A DNA stretch of 64,000 bases from Ipomoea triloba. Its lineage: Eukaryota; Streptophyta; Magnoliopsida; Solanales; Convolvulaceae. This document shows positions 12,674-24,300 of the stretch, in pieces; the first letter of the stretch is position 1; every line of letters starts with the position of its first letter. A program made the translations under genes and the position numbers. The notes beneath the pieces are model-generated. The model searched no databases and was not told the origin of the DNA. It worked only from the letters and a program-made list of their open reading frames with translations. The DNA is taken from positions 2,832,415-2,896,414 of the forward strand of contig NC_044930.1 of NCBI RefSeq assembly GCF_003576645.1, written 5' to 3'.

Positions 12674-12727
12674 TTTTGTGAGCTTTTTACTAAAGTAGCT
12701 TATCACTTATCAGTGAGTGAGTTTGCC

Positions 12728-12737
12728 CTATTTATAG
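12728..12737 (-). promoter_or_regulatory. TATA-like box of CYP79 copy 2
   Basis: CTATAAATAG on the minus strand, about 55 bp upstream of the start. The upstream region to about 13085 closely matches that of the third copy (about 20101-20520), so the promoter was duplicated with the gene. Confidence 0.6.
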
Positions 12738-13910
12738 TAGCTAACATCCAATTACTCCCTCCCACCTTACTCAAATATTATTTACATGTCAGAAATACTA
12801 ATGTAATTCGAACTAGAGGGATGACAAAGTCGATCAAATCAAAATTGCTGAAATGTAAAGGCTGTTTTGAGCAGAACAGAGTTTGGGATTGACCTTTTTG
12901 AGAACTATTACAAAAATTAAACTAAATTTCTAAAGAAAGAAAAGAGCCTTGGGCTCCACTTATGTTGCCCATCCAATATGAGAACATCATATGGGCACTT
13001 ATCTAAGGAAGAGAGGTCCCTCTATTTAAATTTTCGATGTGATGGTGATCCCACATCACAAAGGAGAGTGGCTCCCCATTGTTTGTCTGTCTGTTTCATA
13101 ATAATAACAATAATATGAGTGTTGTAATGGGATTGAACGTATGATCTCTTATGTACGAGGGTCACAGCTATGCCCGCTTGACCACAAGGTCTTTCACAAT
13201 CATGATAAGAGTTATTTCCCATATAAATGCTAAATTTCCTTATCTTCTTTGCAGAAAGCTATTTGATTTGGGAAAACAATTTTACAAATTATCTTACCAA
13301 ATTGTGCAGTATAATGCAGCAAATTAATATAAATCACGATAAGAGTTATTCCGGGTATATATGCTAAATTTCTTTTTTTAGGAAGAGATTGTGGGTCAGC
13401 TTAAACGTACTAAAATTGCAGATTTGCAGCGTCACGTGCAGAAGCTATTGAGAAACGTGCTTAACATTTTAAAAAATACACACAACTTGAGAAACGACTA
13501 GAGGTGTTAACCCTTTGGTTTAATGGCCACAGACTTAACTTTCGGGGTAACGATGGCAAACGGCTTGTGTCGGCATCGGCATGGCATGCATGGCGCAGCA
13601 CCATGGATTTTTATTTATTTATTTATTTTTGTGTAACTCAAGTTTTTATCGTGGGGCATAAACCGCATAATGATTATGTGGAAATAAAATGCAACTCAAC
13701 CGTTAAACATTTTTAAATCATGCAAATATGCAATGCACTTCAAATAAAATAACCAATTGCCTCATACAACTCCTTGTAAACATCTGATCGATGAGGCAGC
13801 ATATTATTATGTGGAAAAAAAATTATACGTGAAATTTTAAAAAAAAAAAATTAAATTAAGAAAGTAAGGATAAGGAGAATTCAACATTGTTTTGATAATG
13901 TTTTACATGA
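12738..13910. other. Upstream region of CYP79 copy 2
   Basis: No gene seen. About 12738-13085 is the duplicated promoter block shared with about 20126-20520. It includes a gctccactt...ttgcccatccaat segment and a gatcccacatcacaaaggag segment. The remainder is AT-rich and unassigned. Confidence 0.5.
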
Positions 13911-15075
13911 GACGAAAACTTGTGTGAGACCGTCTAACCGTAAGACGGGTTGGGTTGGGTCGGGTCAATATGCAAATGTAGTACTTATACGCATAAATGT
14001 CATACTTATATGTTCAAATGTAATACTAATCAGGAATAAAATTTTTGTTACTTTTAATGGTAAATGTAATATATACTTTTTAAGGGAAAATATAATATTT
14101 TTTACATTTTGATTTTAAAGTATTACATTTTTCCTCAAAAGTATTATATTTTTCCTTATAAGTAAGGTGCACTTGTCAACATTACATATTAGGAATGGCA
14201 ATGGGGCGGGGTGGGTGCGGGGGATATAGCCCCCGCCCCCGCACCCGCATTCCCTACCCACTACCCGCACCCGCACCCGCGCGGGTAATGAATTTCCTAC
14301 CCCATCCCCGCCCCCGTGGGGATTTTGCGGGTGCGGGTACTACCCAACCCGCAACTCTAATTATTAAATTAGATTTAAATCTAATAAAAATTTTATATTA
14401 TAATTCTAATTATCACATGGATTCTTTTTATAAGTTTGAACATAACTCTAAAATTTAATAAGAGTCAATGACGTTACTCATTAATTGGAACTAAAATTGG
14501 GTTGGTATAATAAATTGTATTAAGTGTTTGCTCATTATGTTATTTGTGTTGTTCATTTTCAATATTCATACACAAAACACTAAGATAATAAGATGATAAT
14601 TCAATTGAATCCCTAAGTCACTAACATATAAAGAAGTTTAATTCATTATGTATTTTTAATTATAAAAGATACATAAACTTATATAATAAATAAATTAAAA
14701 TAACACAAGTATGTATATATATATATATATATAAGTGCGGGTGCGGGGCGGGGATACTTCCCCCCGCACCTGCCCCCATACCCGCGCAGGTATAAAAAAT
14801 TCCCCCCATACCCGCACCCATTACCCATATTGTGCGGGTATTTGAAAACCCATAGGGGCGGGGATGCGGGGAACCCATTGGGTGCGGGTAGAATTGCCAT
14901 CCCTATTACTTATTATGAAAAATGTAATACTTTTTCTCTTATAAATAGCAAAAATTGTATTCTTGATTAGTATTATATTTGAGCATATAAGTATGACATT
15001 TGCATGTTGTTTCGACCCGACCCGACTCGTCTCACAAATAAAGATTCGTGAGACAGGTTTACACAACTGTGATCA
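13911..15075. mobile_element. MULE-type foldback MITE interrupted by a hAT-type element
   Basis: Terminal repeats of the GTGTGAGAC family (left gacgaaaacttgtgtgagac; right the complement, ending in acaactgtgatca). The 9-bp flanks tttacatga (13902-13910) and tttacataa (15076-15084) look like a target-site duplication. The body matches the copy at 35010-35469 but is split by a hAT-type insertion at 14190-14905. No transposase. Confidence 0.8.
14190..14905. mobile_element. Non-autonomous hAT-type element nested in a MITE
   Basis: Ends TAGGAATGGCAAT and, on the other strand, TAGGGATGGCAAT. The 8-bp flanks ttacatat (14182-14189) and ttacttat (14906-14913) fit a hAT target-site duplication. The empty site can be read at about 35270-35285 in the sister MITE. 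Subterminal regions are rich in GCGGGTGCGGG motifs on both strands; the centre is AT-rich with a (TA)n tract. No transposase reading frame. Confidence 0.8.
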
Positions 15076-15084
15076 TTTACATAA

Positions 15085-15970
15085 ACGTATGATGTGACAT
15101 TAATGTTAGGAATCAACATTAAATGACCTTAAAGAAAGTTGCGTTTTAAAATATTTGCAAGACATTAGAGATCAAAGACTTATATATAGTCAGTGAATAA
15201 ATAAGTAATTGGTTTATATTTGTTCCTATTATGTGGAAGAATAATATCATAGATACTATTTTCAGTATTAAAGATTACATTTGTAACATGGTTTGATGTC
15301 AAGATTTATTAAAATATTTCTACATTTACAAGTTTGAAAAAGAAAGAGGTATAGGGAGTCAATTATTGTACTCTTTTGTCAATTGAACCTTTTTATAATA
15401 ATTTATTGACATTTAAACTTTTTCCCCTTTTGTATATTAATATTTAAGAAGAAAGATAAAAAATAAAATGAGTGGTGCATACTATGCATTAGGAATTTTT
15501 TTTTTCTTCTTTTAGTCAAGCTAGTGTTGACCCTGGTCATGTCAGGGTAATCTCACAGGACCCCCAAATCTTTTGTGGCCATAAATATATATATTGAATA
15601 GTCAATTCAAAAACAAAGATTGTAAGACTTGGGACTATCAAGTATCGAATGTAGACAAATTGAGAAAGTGGTGCAAATTAACAAAGCATTCATCTTCCAA
15701 AGAATAACAAATGAATTTTATTTTAATGAAAATATCAAACACATATTTCAAACGTGTTTCTTCATTGAGCATGTCTCTACCACACAAATCCTAGCTTGGA
15801 GAATTCGAGAATCCCAAGGTCGATCTTAATTATTGATTGAGTCCTGGCGTATGGGCCTAATCACAAATTCACAATTCGGCCAGAATGGGGTACGGTGAAA
15901 GATTGTATGGTTAAACTGGAATCTGCAGAAAAAGAAGTGATTGAGGTTCAAACTCTATACATGGGCAATT
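15085..15970. other. Intergenic with part of a dispersed CYP79-array module
   Basis: No gene seen. About 15735-15835 (tttcaaacgtgtttc, gagcatg, ctctaccacacaaatcctag) recurs at about 24160-24240 and 28620-28700, so it belongs to a module scattered through the array. Confidence 0.5.
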
Positions 15971-16406
15971 TATATCGTGGACCACGGTGCACAATATATT
16001 GTGCATTCCGTACCAAAATGAGTTCTGTGTATTCTAGGTAATTGTTCTGTGTGTTGTAGGCAATCATTCTGTGTATTCTAGGCAATCGTTCTGTGTATTC
16101 ATGTTAGTAACATATGCTGTGATGTGTTTGTGCATTTGAATGTTTAGGAGGATGAGTTCTGTGTATTTTGTGTCAATATTCTGTGTATTCATGTTATTAA
16201 CACAAATTGTGATGTGTTTGTACATTTGAATGTTATGAGGATGAATTCTGTGTATTTTGTGTCAATATTCTGTGTATTCTGGACAAACGTTCTGTGTATT
16301 CTAGATAATAATTATGTGTATTATAAATAATGAATTACCTGGAGTCATTCGCGTCCGCTAACATCAAAACGACATCGTTTCGGACCAGAGTCCGGTCCAC
16401 GATATA
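15971..16406. mobile_element. Inverted-repeat-bounded element with tandem TTCTGTGTATT motifs
   Basis: Perfect 13-bp terminal inverted repeats: tatatcgtggacc at 15971-15983 and its complement at 16394-16406. The interior repeats (g/a)ttctgtgtatt about ten times and holds two longer near-copies of atgctgtgatgtgtttg with flanks. No protein and no clear target-site duplication, so the class is open. Confidence 0.6.
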
Positions 16407-16644
16407 ACGATTGAGTCTAGGCTGCTGGCAGGTGGGTGGACATGATTAATTGAACATGTCAACTACGTACTATTTTTTAGAAAGGACAATATAAAATGCT
16501 GCCCTTACCCATTTTTTCAAAAAAACAAAAAAAAAAACAAAAAAAAAAACATCACCGAATCGCCATCCATTAGAACACTTAGTCAAGTGGCTTTAATTAT
16601 TTTCACTATTTCAATAGCTAGATCGGGTATCGAATTTGATACTT

Positions 16645-17257
16645 CACTAGTACAAAAATCACCATAAAAATGAGATAATTTATGTCTGGTGTTTAAACAA
16701 TAGACTCGTAAAGTGACACAATGGCAATTTTGTAACTAAAAGTTTGATATTTAATTTTTTTTTTCAAAAAAACAATAGACTATCTGCGTCCGAAGTCCTA
16801 CACAAATAGTCATATACTTTTTTTATTATTATTATTAAATAAAAGTTAATCTGCGTCCGGTATTAATAATATATACCGGACTGACGGAAATAGTTAGGGT
16901 TTCTTTACCCAAATTAATTTAATTCTTTCCCCATATCCATCGTCTTCCCCAACGTCAATTCCCCACCCAACATTCTCAATTCCATCGTCCCCATCTTCAC
17001 TGTCATCGTCACCGCTCGATCGTGCATACAACAGAGGTGTCGGTGTTCTCCGTACAGCAGAGGTTGCCGCCTGCTAGTCTCCATCGTAGTACGCAGCCCG
17101 CATATTGTATTTTTTAAAAAAGAAGGACAATCTGCGCCCGATGTTACTTCAAACGCAAATTGTTCAACCAATCTACTTCTCTTGCATATCCGTCTGAAGT
17201 AGAGCAGACATAGATTGTCATTTACTTCAGACGCATATTTCTCATTTTGTACTAGTG
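16645..17257. mobile_element. Non-autonomous CACTA-type element
   Basis: Begins cactagtacaaaaatcacc and ends with the complement of cactagtacaaaatgag, so both ends carry the CACTA signature with a 13-bp inverted match. Flanks are ctt and ttt, a 2 of 3 match for the expected 3-bp duplication. Subterminal tctgcgtccg/cagacg-type motifs occur at both ends. No transposase; an antisense open frame at 16914-17171 has no recognised similarity. Confidence 0.65.
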
Positions 17258-17931
17258 TTTATTATTACCATGTTTGTTTATTTACTTTTACTATCAGCCT
17301 ATCATATTATTCAATATGGAATTGAACATTATTATATAAAAACATATATGTATGTGCTTATATATGTATTATATATTTAATATATTTGTTTATTTCTATT
17401 TAATTTATTTATTATATAAACACATATACATATGTGTATATATGTGCATTATATATTTTATATATTACTTTAATTTAATTAATTTATTTTGATTTTAATT
17501 TTTATTTACTCTCAAACAAAAAGACTTCTTCTATTTAAAATCATTACAATAATGATGAAGTATTTGATTCCAATTTCAATGTTTTGCAACATAACATGAT
17601 TTGTATTTTGATGCTCGACCAATAATGCCCAACCTCCGGGTCAATTGGACTGAGGCCATGTTCGAAGAAAATGGAGTTAACACCGGTGTTAGGAGTGTCG
17701 AGTTCCAATCTACTAGGGGAGTAACTGAGTTGCTTATTTATTGCTCTGGGACTATTAGAACTATAAAATACATTACAAATTCATACTACACTGTAATTAT
17801 TTTTTTTGGAAGAAATAATACACTGAATTATTATTATTATTATTATTTGGAAGAAATACTACACTGAAACTGAATTATAACAAGCTTAGCATAACATATG
17901 AGCTTTAGTACATGACTAAATGGCTAGCTAG
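17258..17931. other. 3' flank of CYP79 copy 3
   Basis: AT-rich. About 17810-17931 matches the 3' flank of the copy 1 pseudogene (about 2510-2636). A small plus-strand frame starting at 17601 has no recognisable similarity. Confidence 0.4.
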
Positions 17932-19034
17932 CTACTTGTAGAGATTTTCAGACAATCGCGGTTTTGCAAGTGCAAAGAGCGAATTTTCAAGAAAGAGGTC
18001 ATGTTTAGACTCGGTTAAGTCTATGCATGGCAGGTCAGCTGGAACACTCCAAGTGAAGCCTTGAACAAGCCTAGCCATCAGCATTGCAGACATCAAAGAA
18101 CCTAACCTCACACCAGGACAACCTCGTCTCCCGGCACTAAATGACAACATCTTCAGCTCCGAGTCGGTTAAGACCACTTCCCCACCATCTTCCTTTAAGT
18201 GACGCTCTGGCTTAAATTTGAGGGGGTCCTCCCAAGCCCTTTTGTTCCGGCCAAGCCCAATGCGACTGATGAGCACTTGGCTGCCCTTGGGAATGAAGTA
18301 GCCACCTACCACGGTGTCCGCCATGGACATATGAGGAGGGGTGAAGGGTGCAATTGGGTGGAGCCTAAAACCTTCTTTAACACAGGCCTTTATATAGTTT
18401 AGCTTAGGTAAATCAGATTCCTCAACAAGTCTCTCCTTCCCCACCACCTTGTCTACCTCTTCCACTGCTTTTTTCAATAGTTTTGGTTGGTTTATCATCT
18501 CTGCCAGTGCCCATTCCACAGCATTCGATGGATTATCTATAGTTGCTATCATTATTTCCTGTGATATATTACATTTGACAAAAAAACATGCATGCATTAT
18601 TGTTATATTACATTTTAAACCAGTAGGAAAAAAAAAACATAAAAATAGGCACATATATATATAGAACTTATTTCAGGTGGGGCCGCCCCTTAACGTGCCA
18701 GCCGTCAGTGCGACTGCACCAATAGTTATGCAAATATACACCATTAGTGTTAGGAAACGCACAACAAAAAATGTAAAAATATACCAAGAAACGCACCATT
18801 AGATACACATCACCAAAAATGCACCTCTAGGTATGCATAAACGCACCACACAACGTTCAGAAATACACAATTAGGTGTGGGAGGTATGATGCATATTTTT
18901 GGGTGTGTTGTGCCCTTTGTAGTGTATTTGTGAATTTTATTGTTGTGATTTTCGTAACACTATTGGTACTTTTGTTAACACTATTGGTGTCTTTTTAAGT
19001 GGCCGCACCACCATACAGTGGCATTTGAGATGAA

Positions 19035-19068
<34 letters not shown>

Positions 19069-20040
19069 CCGGTACGTTTTACGTACCAGAAGTTGTGTTT
19101 TGATCTCTGTATCATTCAACATTGGTCTTCCAGCATTATCCTTGAGCATAAGAAGAACATCAAGAATGTCCTCTTCCACAGTTTTGGTCCCATCTTTCCA
19201 CATTTGTACCCTCTCGTCCACTTGGGTATCAAGGTGTTTTCTCATTACCGCCAGAGCTTTCATGATGATGCTTTTATGGCCGTCGATATCAAATATACTC
19301 AGCCACGGAATGTAGTCAGAGACTCCAATTCCATAGAGATAGCGAAGAATTGTGAACACCGCTTCAAGCAGCTCTTCATCCACGGCACCGGGTCCTCCAT
19401 CTTCCGTCCCACTGCCAAAGTACCTCTTGTTGAATAACATCTTCTTAGTCACATTTCCGCAATAGTGTTGTGTGGCCGTTCGCACATTAACAGCCGCTCC
19501 CTTGCTGCACTGATTGTAGATGTAACGAAGGAGATGATTGGCTTCTTCTACCCTGTTATCGTGAAGCCAATGCTGTCTGGCCGGGGAAAGCACGTGGGAG
19601 GTGAGAATTCTTCGCATTTTCGTCCATTGTTGGCCGTAGGGGAGAAAGACGGAGGTCAAGAATCCGTTGCTGATAAGACCCGCGGACATGCAAAGTGGTC
19701 TTGACGAGAAAATGGAGTCTTGTTTCTTTAGGAACTCGCGAGCGAGCTCCGGGGAAGTGACGGGAATGACGTCAGTGCCCCCCAGACGGATGCATGCGAT
19801 TTCAGTGTTCATTTCGTCCATCAAGTTGTGTATCCACCGGAATGCAGGCTTTCCTGATCGGAAAATCTCCGGGAGAGATCCGACGAGGGGCCAAGGTTTT
19901 GGCCCCGGAGGAATTGGCAGCGATTTCTTTCTTATGTTAGTTAGCCATTGCCTTGTGATTCTAAGGATTACAAGAAGTATTAATGGAAGAAAGAGTGAAG
20001 GAAATCTATAATACACCATAATATCATAGATGGCTGCCAT
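17932..20040 (-). CDS. CYP79 family cytochrome P450 (amino acid N-monooxygenase), copy 3
   Basis: Exon 1 20040-19087 (318 codons) and exon 2 18558-17932 (208 codons plus stop) give 526 residues. The donor is GTACGT, the acceptor CACAG, the intron 528 bp. All CYP79 landmarks are visible: N-terminal anchor, [38 protein letters not shown] (E380, R383), FKPERH (435-438 region) and SFSAGRRGCPG with haem-ligand Cys465. The intron contains a MITE-like element (18676-19012) and a (TA)n tract near the donor. It is the nearest relative of the copy 1 pseudogene: both have KEGFRLHP and HYCGNVTKKMLFNKRYFGSG. Predicted role: aldoxime formation from an amino acid, ER-bound; substrate unknown. Confidence 0.92.
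18676..19012. mobile_element. MITE-like insertion in the CYP79 copy 3 intron
   Basis: Imperfect terminal inverted repeats, ggtggggccgccccttaa on the left and ggtggtgcggccacttaa on the complement of the right, enclose a body with recurrent acgcacca, taggtg and tattggt motifs. Together with the adjacent (TA)n it accounts for much of the 528-bp intron, compared with 87 bp in copy 4. Confidence 0.6.
19036..19065. repeat. (TA)n microsatellite in the CYP79 copy 3 intron
   Basis: About 15 TA dinucleotides, ending 16 bp from the 5' splice site on the coding strand. Confidence 0.9.
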
Positions 20041-20115
20041 TTTTGTGAGCTTATCACTTATCAGTTAGTGAGTTTGCTACTTGTTGCCTTGGAGTAAAAG
20101 CACATGCAGTTTGCT

Positions 20116-20125
20116 CTATTTATAG
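20116..20125 (-). promoter_or_regulatory. TATA-like box of CYP79 copy 3
   Basis: CTATAAATAG on the minus strand, about 76 bp upstream of the start codon, within the upstream block shared with copy 2. Confidence 0.6.
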
Positions 20126-23084
20126 ATGTTGAATGTGTAAAAAAGTACGTAGTATGTATATTAGTTAACACAATATAGTAGCTAACATCCAATTACTCTG
20201 CAATGTCTGTACATGTCAAAAATACTCATGTAATTCGAGCTAGAGGATCACAAATTAAAGTCAAATCAAAATGCTGAAATCTTAAAAGCTATTTTAAGTA
20301 GATTTGGGGATTGAACTTTTTGAGAAACATTAAAAAACAATTAACTACATTTTGAAAGAAGCTCAAGAAAAAGAGCCCCGGACTCCACTTTTGTTGCCCA
20401 TCCAATGTGAAAACATTAGATGGGGCAATTATCTAAGGAAGATGAGCCTTGAGTTCCTCTATGTAAATTTTCAATGTGATGATCCCACATCACAAAGGAG
20501 AGTGGTTCCCCAATGTTTTTTTTTTTTTTTGTATTTTATTATTATTATTATTGAGGATTATTTATTTTGTGTTATTTTTAACTATTATTGTTATAAATGT
20601 TATTTTAAATCATTTTACATTTAATTAATCAGTTAAGAGTAAACAATTAATTTATCAACTACATTTTATAACCACCTAATACTATCACATGGTTAAAAGA
20701 GCTAATATTGTACTTAGATCAGGGCAACCGCAACTAAACATTTTAGGTATCAACTTGGTAACTACTCCGTATAAGATAAGTCCAAAACTGATAAAATTTG
20801 TAATTTAAATTAAATCACAATAAATGATCCGTTATATATATATATATTCTAAAACTGACAAGATTTAATAAGTTAAATTAATTTCAACAAACATCACAAT
20901 TTAAAAACAAATAAATTAATAAATTAAGAAAACCAATGGGAGTACGCTTCCTTCTTTGGTCTTGTTTTAGAAGCCGATGGTCTCAATTAGCAATCATTAT
21001 TGTGTGAACTATGGTCTACACAGTTGTGTAAATCATATTATCAAATAATGTACATTCAGTATAAAAATAATGTATTTTTAATATATTAAAAATGTACATT
21101 ATTTGTGTATTGAATATACATTATATTGTATAATATACATTCAATATACAAATAATGTACATTTAATATATTAAAAATGTACTTTTTGTGTCTTTTTTCG
21201 AATACTATTGGCTCCTCCCCAACTAAGATTTGAACCCACAACCTCATATATATAGGAGTACAATTTGGTGCTATTAGACCACAAGATCTTGTTTAAAGTT
21301 AAATGATTTAATTGTATTTTTTGTATATCGATTAAACGCTAACATGATTCTTTTTTCTTAAAATATATACGTGCAAACTCCAAGCGGGAGACATACACGT
21401 AGTACGCGTCTGACCCCAGCTTTGTTGCATGCAGTGCACGAAGACATATACACACGTAGTATGCGTCTGACCACAGCTTTGTTGCATGCAGTGGAGAGCA
21501 GATAATTTGACATTTTAACAATTCTTCTGTTGTCACGTTCTTGGGTCTGGGATAACGAGATTTCATCCATTAAAGGAGAGCAGGTATCGTACACTACAGC
21601 CAGTGGTAGTGTAAGTTTTTTGGGTGAGTGGATCTGTAAGAGGTATCCTCACACTGAATAGAAGCAAAGCTTTAGTGTTCCAAACATAAGATATATACTA
21701 ATGTTCCTCGTGGAAATATAATCTAGCCAAATTGAAGGGTTGATTTGGATACAAACATAATATCAAACAACACACTATAATGAAAAAAAAATGATAAGAA
21801 TGTGGAAGTAGATATGAACTAAAGGTAGGTCAAGATACTGAAACTAAATTGGGAACCAAAAGATGATAGATGTCATATAGCAATAGGGAAGCCTTTCTCA
21901 ATGTCATCCCACACTCCTAGAACATTCAAGGACATTCTCATGACTCAAGAATGTCTAAGAGGCATTTCATCAAACACTTCCCTTTCTCAAAGGGGAAACA
22001 TGATTGATCAACTCCTCGAACTTAGACTAGGTTGTCACTCCCTAATCGGGACTCGAATAATCATGTCAATCAACAACATCAAAGTCATGTCTCAACTTGC
22101 CTTAACTAATTCAAAATTGTCGATCAAATACCTAGCCTACACCCCTACCTCCTTTCAATGAAAACTAATCACAGATAAACATAATGAAAATAGCATAAGA
22201 TTCATAATCAACAAAGAATTCTATAACAAACACAAGATAAAGATCAAAGCGATAAAACAAGAAAGTAAATGCAAAACAACATGTCCTAACAAGACAATTA
22301 ATGAGTCATTTTATACTATGAAGCCTCCTAACCGCCCCTAAAAAGGGGAGTTGATCATAACTACCTTGTTGACCGAGTCCACGTGTGTAGCGCGCAAGGT
22401 GGGTCGGGGCTACCCTTGTCGAGGCCACCTATCACCCAGGCCACCCTGACGCCACCTCCCGCCGAGGCTACCTTGAGGCTGCCTCTCGCCGAGGCCACCC
22501 TAGGCAGGCAGATGTCGCCCATGCCGAGGCTGCCTCCAACTGAGGCGGCACTTGGACGAGGCCTACCTAGGCCGAGGCTTCCTCTCCAACCGAGGCCGCC
22601 CAGGGTTGGGGTCGCCCTCAACCCGAGTCATCTTCCGAGATGCTTTTCGGGTCGCCAGGGTTCATTAAACGTTAACTAAGCATTATATATGAAATTCCTT
22701 GTGTCCTGTAGATCCTGTATTCTTAGGGTTTATCTTACATGTGGTATCATAGCTAGATTGAAAAACATATGTTTTTCGTATATGATTATGCAAATCAATA
22801 GCTTGTTACGTAGCTTACTACAACATCATATTATATGGATATGTAAATTACAGTACGTATCGATATGTTTTAAAGGATTAAACATATGTGTTATTTACGT
22901 GAATAACTACAATACTGATACTGCATCTTGTATTTGTGTCGTCCCTTTCAATGAACTCTATAATGGGGCAAATTCATTGAATGATGATTACTGCATTTTA
23001 TTATTAGTGCTTTAGTATTATGAGATTTGGTTGCTGATTCAGCCACTTAAGGAGACTAATAGTGATAATTATGTATGTGGATTT
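20126..23084. other. Intergenic region upstream of CYP79 copy 3
   Basis: About 20126-20520 is the promoter block shared with copy 2. About 21505-21625 holds one copy of the acaattctt..gtcacgttcttggg motif block that recurs at 23085-23290 and 33555-33690. About 22380-22640 is a GC-rich patch of repeated gccgaggc(t/c)-type words with open frames on both strands but no recognisable protein. No gene seen. Confidence 0.5.
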
Positions 23085-24300
23085 TAACAATTCTTTTGTT
23101 GTCATGTTCTTGGGTATAACGATATTTCTTTCATTAAAGGAGACCCCAAGTATTGAATTGTACACTCATTAGACATTTTAACAATTCTTTTGTTGTCACA
23201 TTCTTGGGTATAAAGACATTTCTTTCATTTAAGGAGACCAAGTATCTTGCACCACAGCCAAGAGAAAGTGGTTCTCATCTTAAAGATAAAGAATCAATAC
23301 ACTACCAACATATTCATAGTATATGTTCAACATTTATGTCTACTCTGATTTGAATGGTGTTCGAACCTAAAACCTTCCATATGAAAATTGATGAGTAAAT
23401 TAAGAATAATAAATATTTAATAGAATATCTATGATTAAAATGTGGTTCGAACTTCCTTATGTAAATCAATGAGTAAATTAAAAATAATAAATAGTTAACA
23501 CAATATTCCGTTACTAAAGTTTACACAGACAGAATGCAATTGTTTTTAGGAAATGTAAATGATGTAATAGAGGGTAAGTATGAAAAAAAAAATCAAAATA
23601 ACATGAACCATTCATTTCAACAAATAATTTGACTAATATTTTTTAGTTCGTGTTATAACTTATAAGCTAAGCATAACTTTATTGGCTTTATTTTTTATTT
23701 TTTTGACCAACATTGGCTTTATTAGATTAGTAGAAATATAATTTTCACATTTTCAAAAGAATAATATTTGGGGATAACGACATTTAAAAAATTGTTTTAT
23801 TAAGGGAGACAAGGTTTCTTTCAGCTTAGCCAGCAAAATCTTCCCAGCTACAAAACGTTCTTATCTTCAAAGAATCAAAAAGCGTATAAGTGCAATTGAG
23901 CGCACCAATCAAGTTAAAGACTAGTCTTCTAAGGTTAGTCAGACATTTAGTTTGATAATTACAAAGTTTAAAGTATGATTCTCGTAAAAATAATTTATTA
24001 GTTTTTATAACAAGTTATATTAGTTTAAAGGTGAACTTTGGCCCAAGTTAATACTATTTCACAATCTCTTGTGAAATCAATGTGATATTACATTCTGCAA
24101 AATCACAAATAAAATTTGTTTAAATTTTTTTAAAGAAAATAATATCACACACATATATATTTCAAACGTGTTTCGTCATTGAGCATGGCTCTACCACACA
24201 AATCCTAGCCTGGAGAATACCATGGTGGACCTTAATTATATTGCCAGATTACTCTCCAACATCTTACGTTGTACTGCTGTTGCTTTCATATATTGAAAAA
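23085..24300. repeat. Dispersed CYP79-array module, copy A
   Basis: Two adjacent copies (about 23085-23160 and 23165-23290) of a block containing attttaacaattcttttgtt and aggagacc. These are followed by a stretch (about 23540-24300) matching about 27780-28765. Shared landmarks are the ttagccagcaaaatcttccc segment, the gcgcaccaatcaagttaaag segment and the gagcatggctctaccacac segment. No reading frame of note. Confidence 0.65.

Noticed and set aside
12674..12706. Upstream in-frame methionine of CYP79 copy 2 (MISYFSKKLTK)
   Set aside because: The other array members all start at the position of MA(A/T)I; the extension lies in the leader, close to the TATA-like box.
16914..17171. Antisense frame of 85 codons inside the CACTA-type element
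   Set aside because: No recognisable protein motif; it lies within a non-coding element and probably is chance.
17601..17867. Small plus-strand frame starting MYFDARPIMPNLRVNW
   Set aside because: No similarity recognised; the end is low-complexity and lies in the 3' flank shared with copy 1.
22361..22679. Overlapping Pro/Gly-rich frames on both strands
   Set aside because: Produced by GC-rich repeated words; frames open on both strands are expected there.
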